Of a stretch of 64,000 bases of DNA, positions 10,413-19,493 are shown in pieces (positions within the stretch are counted from its first letter, which is position 1; every line of letters begins with the position of its first letter). Location: positions 1-64,000 of the forward strand of contig CAYWNK010000003.1 of the NCBI GenBank assembly GCA_964459495.1. Reading direction: 5' to 3'. The notes beneath the pieces were generated by a model. It did not search any database. It saw only the letters and a program-made list of their open reading frames with translations, and had not been told where the DNA came from. The DNA is from CAYWNK01 sp964459495. Lineage in GTDB: Bacteria; Planctomycetota; UBA1135; GCA-002686595. Both the position numbers and the translations under genes were made by a program.

Positions 10413-10781
10413 GTGAATCACCGCGCCCGACCCGTACAGATTTCCCTGGGCTTGGTCCTGCTGGCCGCCCTGCTGATCAGCATCGCCGCCTGGCGCTACC
10501 TGAACGCTCCCCCGCTCGTAGCGGGCCTGCTGGCGATCAACCTAGCGACCTTCCCCCTGTGGGCCTGGGACAAGTTCCAGGCGCGCCGCGGGGGCTGGCG
10601 CGTCCCTGAGGCCACCCTGCACCTGGTCGCCGCCCTGGGGGCCGCTGGCTCCAGCCTGGCCTCCATGCGAATCTTCCGCCATAAGACCTCCAAGCGCAGC
10701 TTCACCGTCCTGTACTCGGTGCTCCTGGTGGCTCAGATCTTCACGCTACTCTGGTTCCTGAAGCCGCCCTCGTCGGACTGA
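10413..10781 (+). CDS. DUF1294 family small membrane protein
   Basis: 122 residues with GTG start and about three membrane segments. The signature LATFPLWAWDKFQARRGGWRVPE, a Lys/Arg-rich loop followed by TLHLVAALGAAGSS and RHKTSKRSF, is characteristic of DUF1294, often found alone or fused to cold-shock domains. Function unknown. Its TGA is part of a perfect 24-bp palindrome shared with the stop of the convergent neighbour. Confidence 0.85.
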   Translation: MNHRARPVQISLGLVLLAALLISIAAWRYLNAPPLVAGLLAINLATFPLWAWDKFQARRGGWRVPEATLHLVAALGAAGSSLASMRIFRHKTSKRSFTVLYSVLLVAQIFTLLWFLKPPSSD

Positions 10782-10803
10782 TTGAGCGGGGCCCCGCTCA
10801 ATC
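10780..10803. terminator. 24-bp perfect palindrome spanning two convergent stop codons
   Basis: GATTGAGCGGGG followed directly by CCCCGCTCAATC. It overlaps the TGA of the DUF1294 gene (10779-10781) and contains the TGA of the minus-strand gene (10798-10800). It can form the same hairpin (10-bp stem, GGCC loop) in transcripts from both strands, so it is a plausible bidirectional terminator, though without a T-tract. Confidence 0.5.
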
Positions 10804-12174
10804 CCGCAGCACCACCTCCCCGCAGGGCACGGTGATGGGCAGGGCCAGCATGCCGCAGCGCAGCAGGAAGTCCCCCGGGGGGCAGTCTCGGAACTCGAGC
10901 CGCAGATCCCCCGACAGCTCTGCGCTTTGGGGCTGCTCGTAGTGAACGGAATCCGGTCCAATCACCCGCTCCAAGAGCAACTCCCTGCCGGGCCAGCCGC
11001 TCGGGTTACTCACGGCAACGTCGTACAGATCCGGGCAGGGGATCGTCAGCTCTTGCTTCCCGGCCGCGATCTCGACCTGGTGCGTTCCCACGAGCGTGAG
11101 CTGGGAAGCTTGGATCGACTCTTCGTTGTCGAGGTAGATATCCACGGTGTGGGTCCCGACTTCGAGTTTGGTGTAGCGGTAAACGCCATCCCCTCCCGGA
11201 AGAGGACCGAGCACCCGCCTGGGGTTCGTCACCCCCCGCATGGATGCAGCCTCGACCTTAGCTCTCAAGCGTCCCTGCAGCCGGGTCGGCACGTTGCCGA
11301 TCCGAAGGTCCAGCTCCGCAGGCTCCGAGAACTGCAGCACAACATCGCGCTGGTCCGCCCGGAGCACCAGGCTCGCCCTACCGCGTTTCCTGTCGGTGAC
11401 GACGAGGACGAGTGCCTCAACGCTCTCCTTTCCCGGAACCGCCCGCGACCATCCCTGCGGCAAGCAGACCAGCTGGGACCCGTCCTCCAGCGGCAGGCAC
11501 CTGGGAAAATGGTCCTTCATGCCTCCCCGGGACGTTCTCATATGAAAGAAGGTTCCCGACGGCAGCACCGTCTTCCCGGCGGGGTCCAGGCTCCGAACCT
11601 GCAGGCAGCGCTGGGGATCGATGGGCTCGATGCGGAGGTCGACGCGGTTTTCACCAGACTGGAGCAAGACGCGCTTCTCACCCATCAACCAGTCGATTCC
11701 AGCCGGACTGAAGTACAGCAGGTACTCGCCAGTCGGTAGGCCCTCAAAGAGGTATTGCTCTCCTATTCGAACCACATCGTCCCTGCGCCAGCCAAGGTCC
11801 TTGACCAACGCCGGACCCCGCTCGCCGTCGATGGATTCCCATCGAACGCGGTACGCCAAGTGCGCCAGTCTTGGATCTCCCGAGAAAAGATGACCAGTCA
11901 GGTCAGCCCTTGGGGGACCGAGCTCCGGTGCCTCATCCCTGGCCCCAGAGCTAGGGACCACCGCACGCAGACCCGAGTCGAGCACTTCCAGTGCTGCCGC
12001 TGCCGAGTCTTGTCCGGTGCCGGCCGGAATCTCGAACTCGTCGGCCCCATCGATCTCCCGAACAAGCACAACGGACCCAGCCTCCGCGCTTTTCTCGAAC
12101 CAAGAGTCGTGCAGCAACCACCCTAGGATCAGGGCTGCCGCGATCGCGGAAAGGACAGCGTGTTGGGTTCGCAT
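10798..12174 (-). CDS. Anchored beta-rich paralogue 1 of a five-gene family
   Basis: 458 residues. Residues 1-20 form an N-terminal membrane anchor or signal (MRTQHAVLSAIAAALILGWL), followed by a low-complexity linker and then several Ig-like/carboxypeptidase-regulatory-like beta modules. Family landmarks are LTGHLFSGDPRLAHLAYRV (~93), YLFEGLPTGEYLLYFS (~143), an IDPQRCLQVRSLDPAG segment (~189), LYDVAVSNPSGWPGREL near 400 and the C-terminal ending ITVPCGEVVLRD. All four neighbours upstream share these blocks in the same order. Function unknown; likely periplasmic or surface. It is the last gene of the tandem set, 89 bp after paralogue 2, and ends in the convergent palindrome. Confidence 0.75.
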   Translation of the reverse strand: MRTQHAVLSAIAAALILGWLLHDSWFEKSAEAGSVVLVREIDGADEFEIPAGTGQDSAAAALEVLDSGLRAVVPSSGARDEAPELGPPRADLTGHLFSGDPRLAHLAYRVRWESIDGERGPALVKDLGWRRDDVVRIGEQYLFEGLPTGEYLLYFSPAGIDWLMGEKRVLLQSGENRVDLRIEPIDPQRCLQVRSLDPAGKTVLPSGTFFHMRTSRGGMKDHFPRCLPLEDGSQLVCLPQGWSRAVPGKESVEALVLVVTDRKRGRASLVLRADQRDVVLQFSEPAELDLRIGNVPTRLQGRLRAKVEAASMRGVTNPRRVLGPLPGGDGVYRYTKLEVGTHTVDIYLDNEESIQASQLTLVGTHQVEIAAGKQELTIPCPDLYDVAVSNPSGWPGRELLLERVIGPDSVHYEQPQSAELSGDLRLEFRDCPPGDFLLRCGMLALPITVPCGEVVLRD

Positions 12175-12263
12175 TCGCTACGTGATCTCAAGTGTGCAAC
12201 ATGCTGGCGCACACGTGGTCCACTGTCGCTTGAATCGGCGTTCGGGCCCACGATGCCAAGCCT

Positions 12264-13649
12264 TCACTCGCCAAGCACGACCTCACCGCAGGGCACGGAG
12301 ATCGGAATCTCTCGCGACCCAAACGCAATCAGGTAGTCGCCTGCCAGAAGGTCCCGAAAGTGCAGAACCCCACTGCGGCCCAGGACCATGGTGCGATAGA
12401 AGTCCCCAGAGATGTCACCAGTCTCGCGCCTCAGGGCAATCCTGGTGCCGGCTGGACCGTCAGGGCCACGCACGGCGACGTCATAGAGTGCCGGAAAGGG
12501 AACGCTCCATTCTTGAACACCAGACGCGACCCAGACGGTATGGGTCTCGACCAGGTTGCGTTTGTATGGGTTCGTACCCCGTCCATCGAGCACGTAGACC
12601 TTCACCCGATTCTCACCCGGTTCGACCCTGGAGAATCGGAAGATCCCACCCTTGTCGGGGCGAACTCCCCGATCGAGTCGGAGCATCTCTCCCTGCGAAG
12701 TCGGCTCAACGACAATTCGAACCAGTCCCTCGAGACGGCCGGGAATATCTTCGAGCCGGACATGCAGATCCCCCGGATTCATGAACTGCACCACCGCCTC
12801 CCGCTGGCCCCGTCGCAACCAGAGGCTACCGTCGCTGTAGAGCGGGTGTGAGACCGTCAAGAGAAGCTTCTCCCAGGGCGTTTCGCCAGTACCCACCCCG
12901 CCCCACTCGGGTGGCAGCACGATCAGCTGGCGGCCGTCTGCCAGCGGCAGGACCTCAGCATCGCCCGCGAACATCCCCCTCCCGCGCGTCGCTTGATAGC
13001 CAACCCGCTCCACCTGGGTCAGCGCCCCCAGAGGATCCAGGCAGCCCAGCAAAAGGTACTGGCTGAAGTCCAGGGGACCGATCGTGAGGTCCGCAGAGTT
13101 GCGGCCAGGCACCAGCGACACCGGGGCTTCTGCCAGCGGCGTAGAGGAACTGCCCAACATGACCAACAGCCGAGACTCCCCAACTGGCAGGCCCGCGAAG
13201 TGAAACTGCCCGCTCGGCCCCGACTTCTCGGTTCGCCTGAGGTGTGCTCGCCGATCGAAGTTCTCCGCGCAATCGCCCTTCGCGGGGATCCAATGAACAG
13301 AGAACTCAGCACGGGCCAGTCGCAGATCCCCCAGAAGCACACGTCCTAACAGCTCCGCGCCCACATCCGATTTCCCATCGCCCCCGCTCGACGGAGCGCT
13401 CGCCCGAGCGGCCGTTCGCCGGCCTCCAGTCCGTTCCAGACCACCACTATCGAGAACGGGAGCCTGATCCGTCCTGACCATATCTAGGGTAGCGCCCGTC
13501 GCTTCCTCCCCCTCAAAAGAGCTACGTTCCAGCGCAGATGCAGCGGCACTCATCGGCCCTCCCGACGACACCCAACGGCTTTGAACAAGCCATAGAGCGA
13601 TGCAAGCACCTGCCGTCAGCCCGAGGGCTGGTATCCAATTCCTCATCAC
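12264..13649 (-). CDS. Anchored beta-rich paralogue 2 of a five-gene family
   Basis: 461 residues with an N-terminal hydrophobic segment (LGLTAGACIALWLVQ), a Ser/Ala-rich linker and the same modules as its neighbours: LLGRVLLGDLRLARAEFSV (~108), FHFAGLPVGESRLLV, LDFSQYLLLGCLDPLG (~197), LYDVAVRGPDGPAGTRIAL (~398) and the terminal ISVPCGEVVLGE, almost the same as paralogue 1. It starts 2 bp after the stop of the 689-residue paralogue 3, so they are surely cotranscribed. No enzymatic motif is visible; a structural or binding role is inferred. Confidence 0.75.
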   Translation of the reverse strand: MMRNWIPALGLTAGACIALWLVQSRWVSSGGPMSAAASALERSSFEGEEATGATLDMVRTDQAPVLDSGGLERTGGRRTAARASAPSSGGDGKSDVGAELLGRVLLGDLRLARAEFSVHWIPAKGDCAENFDRRAHLRRTEKSGPSGQFHFAGLPVGESRLLVMLGSSSTPLAEAPVSLVPGRNSADLTIGPLDFSQYLLLGCLDPLGALTQVERVGYQATRGRGMFAGDAEVLPLADGRQLIVLPPEWGGVGTGETPWEKLLLTVSHPLYSDGSLWLRRGQREAVVQFMNPGDLHVRLEDIPGRLEGLVRIVVEPTSQGEMLRLDRGVRPDKGGIFRFSRVEPGENRVKVYVLDGRGTNPYKRNLVETHTVWVASGVQEWSVPFPALYDVAVRGPDGPAGTRIALRRETGDISGDFYRTMVLGRSGVLHFRDLLAGDYLIAFGSREIPISVPCGEVVLGE

Positions 13650-13651
13650 GA

Positions 13652-15721
13652 TTATTGCTTGCGATAGATGAGCACCGGGCCACCGGGCACCTCGACCACC
13701 CCCCGGGATTTGCCCGCCTTCACACGGTAGGAACCTGCGGGCAGGCCCCGAAGCGTCGCTGTTCCTCCGGCGCCTAATGTGCCAGAGATCGCACCGATAG
13801 ACGTTGGACTATCGCCCGTGCGTTGCGCCATTAGAATCAACCTCTCACCGGGTTCCTCATCCGGCGCCTGAACGGAGACTTCGTAGGTGGCGGGCACGGC
13901 AATCTGGAGTTCATTCGGCCCAGCCTGCAAGAGGGTGTTCCATTCACCGAGCCGAATGCTACCGAACCTCACTCCCGTCCCCCTCGGACGTAGGTGAACA
14001 GCGACAAGCTGCTCACCGGTGCTCAAGCCCTTGAGCTCGACGCGCCCATCGGGACCAGGACTGCCCCCGCCAGATCGAGGCAAGTACGGTTCGGTTCCAC
14101 CTCCGTCGATCGACACAGAGAGCCCGGCGATTGCATCGCCGCTCACCCCGGTCAGGGTAACAGTGAGGCTCGCCGGCGCCTCCAGCTGGACCGAGACCTC
14201 ACGCGAGCTTGCGGCGACCGTCACCGCCTCGCTCGCGAAGAGTTCATGCTCGACGATCAGCTTGTAAGAACCCATGCCCTGGACATCGTACGGCAGCTCG
14301 ATCAGTTCGCCCCCCAGGGTTGAGCGAACGACGGTTGCCCTGGCGCCGCGCCCCATAGATGTCTTAGCGCTGGTATCGACCCTGTAGCTGACCTCCCGCA
14401 GCACCCTCCCCTGGGGCCCGGTGGCTCGTACCAACAGGTAGCGGCTGAGGTCGAGCTCGGCGACCTCCAGCTCCACCTCAGTTGGGCCCGTGACATCCAC
14501 GACCTCGTGGGCGACAATTTGACTACCCCAGCCAAGCGACACCCCGACGACATAGCGCCCCGGAGCAAGGTCTGGAAAGGAAAAGCCGCGACCGCCGATG
14601 ATCGTATGTTTTGTCCTCGACTCCTTGAGAGCCTCCAGGTCTGGCTCTTCGCCTTCCACGCAAGGCGCCAGCTTGGCGTACAGCATCTTGGGTAGGATCC
14701 GCTGGTCCGTGATGCGAACAGTGCCTGCAATGCCCACTCGGCTGGCAAGGCGCAGCTGCAAGGTCTGATTGCTCGCGGCGGGCGGCATGTGGATGATCTC
14801 TGGTTCAGAAGCGAAGGCCGTCATCTTGCCGGACCCGTAGAACCATCGAGTCCCCATCGGCTCCGCTACCGCACGAACCTCCCACGTCCCTTCCCCCAGG
14901 GAGAGCATCGGATTCTCCGGGCTCCACTCATGGCTCACAGCGCCCGCTCCGATTCCCGGACCCGGTCGAATCTGCAAGCTCGCCTGGGGTACACCCTCCC
15001 CGTCAGGCCTAAGCACAGACACCCTGATTCGAGACACAGGCTCCCCCACAAAATTCACTTCCATGCCGGGCTGAACGCTGATCGCGAGGCCTGCAACCGA
15101 CCGACAGTCGTATCCCTTGCGGTATGCCTTGAGATTCCATCCGCAGTCCTCAAGCCCGACCAGCTCATAGCGGCCATCGGCACCGGTGGTCACCTCCCGC
15201 ATGGACTCGTGAGCTTGGATGATCTCTCGGAGCTGGCCTTCTGCCAGCGTCGCCGCGATCTCGGACGGCAATGCATCCCCTCCACCTCCGCCAGAAGCAC
15301 CGCCTCCGCTAGAAGCGTAGTTCTTGACCGCGTTGCGCGTCTTGATCGCTTGAACCACCGTGCCTGCGAGGGGAAGCCCCATGGTGTCCGTCACTCGGCC
15401 AACGATCTCCCCATCCCCCTCGCCCGTCTGCCGTGACTGAATCCGCAGGCCCTTGATCGCCCGTTTCGCTTCGACGACGAGATTCGCCTCGGCCGCAACT
15501 CGCCCGCCCGAGGGGCGCGGCTCAAGCTGAACCAATGGGTCCGGAGCCTCTTCCGCAATCGGCTGCGCTCCCTTCCCACGCGCACCATTCACGGTCAGCG
15601 AAGGACTCAGTCCCTCGGCCACAACGACTTCGACTTTGGAATCGAATGGTCCTATCGAAAGCCCGACAAGGAGCCCAATGACGAGTCCAACAACGAGCCC
15701 AACAATCGGCGAGCGAAGCAT
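13652..15721 (-). CDS. Anchored carboxypeptidase-regulatory-like paralogue 3 (long form)
   Basis: 689 residues from the start MLRSPIVGLVVGLVIGLLVG, chosen because it matches the start of paralogue 5 (MTRSPIASLLIGLFLGAALG); the frame runs 17 codons further upstream. After the anchor and linker comes a true carboxypeptidase-regulatory-like repeat (GEIVGRVTDTMGLPLAG ... TGADGRYELVGLEDCGW). The family core follows: GFSFPDLAPGRYVVGVSL, LDLSRYLLVRATGPQG, a GELIELPYDV block, YEVSVQAPDEEPGERL and the end VVEVPGGPVLIYRKQ. In place of the usual VPCG it has VPGG. It lies 135 bp downstream of paralogue 4 and 2 bp upstream of paralogue 2. Confidence 0.78.
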   Translation of the reverse strand: MLRSPIVGLVVGLVIGLLVGLSIGPFDSKVEVVVAEGLSPSLTVNGARGKGAQPIAEEAPDPLVQLEPRPSGGRVAAEANLVVEAKRAIKGLRIQSRQTGEGDGEIVGRVTDTMGLPLAGTVVQAIKTRNAVKNYASSGGGASGGGGGDALPSEIAATLAEGQLREIIQAHESMREVTTGADGRYELVGLEDCGWNLKAYRKGYDCRSVAGLAISVQPGMEVNFVGEPVSRIRVSVLRPDGEGVPQASLQIRPGPGIGAGAVSHEWSPENPMLSLGEGTWEVRAVAEPMGTRWFYGSGKMTAFASEPEIIHMPPAASNQTLQLRLASRVGIAGTVRITDQRILPKMLYAKLAPCVEGEEPDLEALKESRTKHTIIGGRGFSFPDLAPGRYVVGVSLGWGSQIVAHEVVDVTGPTEVELEVAELDLSRYLLVRATGPQGRVLREVSYRVDTSAKTSMGRGARATVVRSTLGGELIELPYDVQGMGSYKLIVEHELFASEAVTVAASSREVSVQLEAPASLTVTLTGVSGDAIAGLSVSIDGGGTEPYLPRSGGGSPGPDGRVELKGLSTGEQLVAVHLRPRGTGVRFGSIRLGEWNTLLQAGPNELQIAVPATYEVSVQAPDEEPGERLILMAQRTGDSPTSIGAISGTLGAGGTATLRGLPAGSYRVKAGKSRGVVEVPGGPVLIYRKQ

Positions 15722-15856
15722 GATCAACCCTGCGAAAGGTGAATAAAGCGAACGAGGAAACAGCTTATTCAAACCTAGTCGAATTGGGTGATTGCGTAAC
15801 CACCTAGTTTCCGCTGATCACGGAACGACGCTGTCGGATCCTCGAATCCTGCAGAT

Positions 15857-17260
15857 TCAGCGGAGTACAAACACACCGCAGGGCACGGTGATCTCATCGC
15901 TGAGGCGTCCGCAGGACACCTTGTACGTGCCGGCGGGGACGTTCTGCATCAGGGCCCGGCTATGCTCGTCGAGCTTTTCGGAGCCCACAACGTAGACGGG
16001 TTCCTTGAAGCGTTCGGGGCGCTTCGATCCCTTGGCTTGTTCCGAAATTCGAGTGATCCGGACTTTGCGTCCGGGCCTTCCCTCCGGAACCGCTACGGAC
16101 ACGTCGTGCAGGTCTGGTACAGCGATCACCGCCGTGTTCGTCCCAGGCACCACCTCGATCGTTGCCTTGCAAATCAGACTCCTGTCAAGGATGCCATTGC
16201 GCTGGTTGAACACGAGAACCTGGTTGATTCCAGTCTCCACGTGATCCAGCACATAGCGCCCAAGCGCTTCGGGGGCCTTGGTTCTCGTTTTCCCCGTACC
16301 CGGCGGGCCCTCAACGCGCTGAATCATGATCTGAATGTGTTCCGCCAGGGTCGCCGGCAGGTTGGTAAGCGACAACTCCAAGCGCACTGCCTCGCCAAAC
16401 TGCACCATGACTTCGCGTGTGCCCGCAGCGACGGGGACAAGCACATCGCTGAAGTCCTGGTGTGCCGCCGACAGCATCGGGAGCTGCGCCCCGAGTGCGA
16501 AACCGTCCCTCCACTCCTTGGGCGCCGGTATGAGCCAGGCCGCATCGCCCAGGCTGGTCTGCGCTGCACGTTGCCAGTGAACCCTTCCGCCTTCCCCAAC
16601 CCTCTGCCAAAAAAGGTCCTTCGGATAGGTCGGCTCCCCATCGGGGCCCTGGGCTCGGACAACCAAGCAATCCTCCACGGGCAAGGACTCGACGAAGAGA
16701 TCCTGCATGTTGTCTCCCGGCGCGAGCACGATTTCCCTTTCCGCCAGCCGCACCCCGCCGGAAGTCGCCGACAGCACAAGGTGGTACTGACCTGGCTGGA
16801 TGTCTTTCATCTCGTAGCTGTCCTTACCCCTCACCCGCTTGAGCGGACGCTTTTCCGGCACTCCAGCCGCCAGCGGTCCAAACAGGTTCACGTAGAACGA
16901 TTTGTTCCCCAGTCTTGGGTCCGCAACTGTGATTGTTCCGTGCAAGCTCGCGCGAGTGCGCCCTTGTGCATCGGTTGGGGCAAGCGCTTGAGCGACTCCG
17001 TCAGGGGCAACCGGCGCAGCCTCGGTAGCCGTGGACGGCGCGACTTCCTCCCCTACCGGGCCGTGCTGCCCCCTCTGCTCCGTCCCGGTCGGCGCAGCCA
17101 AATCGGTCTTGCGCAGCAACGAAGAGCCCTGAGCGAAACCGCTGACTTGACTTGGCGCCGCCACCGATGTCGTCGCGCCAGGGCGATCCAACAGGGCGAG
17201 TCCAACCACAAGCGCGATACCGCTAAACAGCAGCCCCCCGAGCATTGACCGGCGATTCAT
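15857..17260 (-). CDS. Anchored beta-rich paralogue 4 of a five-gene family
   Basis: 467 residues starting MNRRSMLGGLLFSGIALVVG, a clean signal/anchor; a GTG eight codons upstream (17284) is possible but has no better ribosome site. Modules: SLHGTITVADPRLGNKSFYV, YEMKDIQPGQYHLVLS, VEDCLVVRAQGPDGEP, LHDVSVAVPEGRPGRKVRI and the terminal ITVPCGVFVLR. It lacks the extra regulatory-like repeat of the long forms. Between 127-bp and 135-bp spacers, it may share one transcript with its paralogues or have weak internal promoters. Confidence 0.75.
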   Translation of the reverse strand: MNRRSMLGGLLFSGIALVVGLALLDRPGATTSVAAPSQVSGFAQGSSLLRKTDLAAPTGTEQRGQHGPVGEEVAPSTATEAAPVAPDGVAQALAPTDAQGRTRASLHGTITVADPRLGNKSFYVNLFGPLAAGVPEKRPLKRVRGKDSYEMKDIQPGQYHLVLSATSGGVRLAEREIVLAPGDNMQDLFVESLPVEDCLVVRAQGPDGEPTYPKDLFWQRVGEGGRVHWQRAAQTSLGDAAWLIPAPKEWRDGFALGAQLPMLSAAHQDFSDVLVPVAAGTREVMVQFGEAVRLELSLTNLPATLAEHIQIMIQRVEGPPGTGKTRTKAPEALGRYVLDHVETGINQVLVFNQRNGILDRSLICKATIEVVPGTNTAVIAVPDLHDVSVAVPEGRPGRKVRITRISEQAKGSKRPERFKEPVYVVGSEKLDEHSRALMQNVPAGTYKVSCGRLSDEITVPCGVFVLR

Positions 17261-17387
17261 TTTGAAAGTGCCCGCGCGTCGCACGGGCGATCAATGGGGG
17301 GAGTCCAGGCTATGGTAAGGCAGCCCCGTGCCCAACGTACAGGCGAGGGGGTCGGGTCCCCTATCCTACGAATGCCAGGCGATCCCG

Positions 17388-19448
17388 TTACCGCTCGAGG
17401 GTGACCGGATCGCTGGGAACGGTCACAACCTCGCGCGCGACCCCGCAGCTGATGCTGTACTGACCCGCGGGAAGCCCGCTGATACGGGCGCGCAGATCGT
17501 CCCCCAGAATGGCCCCAGGCAGATTGCTGTGGATCCCTTCGCGGTCGTAAGGCTCCGGCTGGATGTGAACCCTCGTTCGCGCATGCCCCTTCGGCACGTA
17601 CACCTCAAGGTCGTAGAGAGCAGGGTAGGCCACCAAGACAGAGTTGGAGCCGGGCACGACGACAGCATCCTGGCGATGGATGACCGTCGGCCTCGCGAAT
17701 GGGCTCTCGGGGTCGGAGTTCTGCATGAGCAGAATCTCACACGGGCCAAGCTGCGCACGCTGCCACTGGGCGACCCCGTCGTCATCGGGGGTCACGCCAC
17801 GCCCAGCCACGCTTCTGACCTTCACGGCCTTGGCCTGCAGGTGCACCCGCAGGCCGGGGTGTGCTCCGGGTGGAATTCCCGTCACAGTCACAGTGAGATC
17901 GCCAGCCCCTTCGAAGCGCGCTTCCGCCTGTCTGGCCGCGCCGTCGATGGAAATGTGGACGTCGCTGTAGCTCGAGTGCTTGACGGTCAGCTGGATCCCA
18001 GTCACCTCGCCACCCTTCTCGGCAGTCTCAGCAACCATGCCCGGAAGCTCCACGAGCTGCCCTCCATTCGCCATCCGGGTGGACGAAACCGGCCCTGACC
18101 ATGAGCCTCCCCCCTTGGTCGTGACACGCATGCTCACGCTGCTCGCCTTGACCGGCTCGCCCCCCGGGTCGAGGCAACGCAGCCAAACGAACTGGGAAAG
18201 GTCCAGATCAGGCACTTCCAAGGCATGTTCGTTGGTTCCACGAACCAGGTCGAGCGTTTCCTCCACGAGCACCGAACCTTGGGAGCTCGACATGAGTGCG
18301 ATCAGGTAGCGCCCGGGTTCGAGATCCTGCACCGTGAAGCTTGCCCCTGCGGAAACTTGACGCGATAGAACATCCCGGTTGCGGATGCCCATCGAGGGTT
18401 TGTCCGCGCCCACATAGCGTGCCAACTTCAACGTGTACGGTTTCGCGTTCTTCTCGGAGGCCCCTGTGGTCAGGCTGCCATGGAGCGCCGTCGGCTGTAC
18501 GAGCTTGAGCTCGATCGGCGCCTCGCCCGCGGCCAGCGGCGTCTCCACGCTGTAGAAGCCCGAAGCGAGATCCGCGTCGAAGCGCCCACGCTGGGAAAGC
18601 CGTTCCCGCACCTTGCCCGAGAGGGCTTTCAGGCGCCACTTGCCGGCCTCTAGTGGAATCCCAGGCTCTGCGTCGGACCATTTCAGAACGCGCATATCCC
18701 TGCCGATGTTCGAACTCCGCGCCACGATGACTCCGGATTCCAGGGGCTCCCCCTTCCCGTTCAAGAGTCGCACCGGGATGTCGATGCGCTTGCGCGCGAT
18801 GAACTCGTAGGCAGCTCCTGGATGGACTATCTCGGTGCTGCCCTGCACGGGCATCACGACGAGTCCTTCTTTGTGGCCGTTGGCTTGCCAACGCTGCTCC
18901 GCCGCCCCCTCGACGGCAAATGCGCCTTCCGCATCGGTCGTGACCTCGATGGTCTGGGCCTGCGCTGCGACCCATGCGGCAGCGCGCGCGCGTGCGTCGG
19001 ACTTGAGCCGGTCCAGGCTTGGGGCGGAGGCCCCAATCGCCTGGCCATCCAAGACCTCAAGATCAGAGACTTCAGGCCAGATGCGGATCACAACCCCGGG
19101 GACACCATTTCCCTCCTCGTCGCGGACCCACCCCCAAATCCGGCCGGAGCGCCCAGCAGAAGCCAATACCCCTGCAGGCCCAGGCTTCGCCGCCTTCTGG
19201 GCCGAAGCCTGGTTCGAGGGACCTGGCGCGCGATGCCTCGCGACCACGCCGGCGGGATCCACGAACTCCGGTCTCTCTGCGGCCCCCACGTCGGGGGTAG
19301 CCGGGTCTGGCATCACCCTATCGTCGCGGGAGAGCCCCCCAGCGAGCGTCCCTGGAGCTTCCCCCCCCAGAAAAAGCACGGAGGACGCGCCGAGGGCGGC
19401 ACCGAGGAACAGTCCGATCAAGAGCGAGGCGATGGGCGAGCGAGTCAT
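17388..19448 (-). CDS. Anchored carboxypeptidase-regulatory-like paralogue 5 (long form)
   Basis: 686 residues starting MTRSPIASLLIGLFLGAALG, closely like the start of paralogue 3. A Pro/Ala-rich linker leads to a regulatory-like repeat (GRIWGWVRDEEGNGVPGVV ... TTDAEGAFAVEGAAEQRW). Then the family core: FTVQDLEPGRYLIALMSS, LDLSQFVWLRCLDPGGEP, GGQLVELPGMV, LYDLEVYVPKGHARTRVHI and the end VTVPSDPVTLER. Here the C-terminal Cys of VPCG is replaced by Ser. It is first of the five paralogues and begins 45 bp after the DUF255 gene stop, suggesting one operon with it. Confidence 0.78.
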   Translation of the reverse strand: MTRSPIASLLIGLFLGAALGASSVLFLGGEAPGTLAGGLSRDDRVMPDPATPDVGAAERPEFVDPAGVVARHRAPGPSNQASAQKAAKPGPAGVLASAGRSGRIWGWVRDEEGNGVPGVVIRIWPEVSDLEVLDGQAIGASAPSLDRLKSDARARAAAWVAAQAQTIEVTTDAEGAFAVEGAAEQRWQANGHKEGLVVMPVQGSTEIVHPGAAYEFIARKRIDIPVRLLNGKGEPLESGVIVARSSNIGRDMRVLKWSDAEPGIPLEAGKWRLKALSGKVRERLSQRGRFDADLASGFYSVETPLAAGEAPIELKLVQPTALHGSLTTGASEKNAKPYTLKLARYVGADKPSMGIRNRDVLSRQVSAGASFTVQDLEPGRYLIALMSSSQGSVLVEETLDLVRGTNEHALEVPDLDLSQFVWLRCLDPGGEPVKASSVSMRVTTKGGGSWSGPVSSTRMANGGQLVELPGMVAETAEKGGEVTGIQLTVKHSSYSDVHISIDGAARQAEARFEGAGDLTVTVTGIPPGAHPGLRVHLQAKAVKVRSVAGRGVTPDDDGVAQWQRAQLGPCEILLMQNSDPESPFARPTVIHRQDAVVVPGSNSVLVAYPALYDLEVYVPKGHARTRVHIQPEPYDREGIHSNLPGAILGDDLRARISGLPAGQYSISCGVAREVVTVPSDPVTLER

Positions 19449-19493
19449 GGCGGAGCGGACGATCAACGCCGGCGCGCCTTCCCCAGGACGGCC

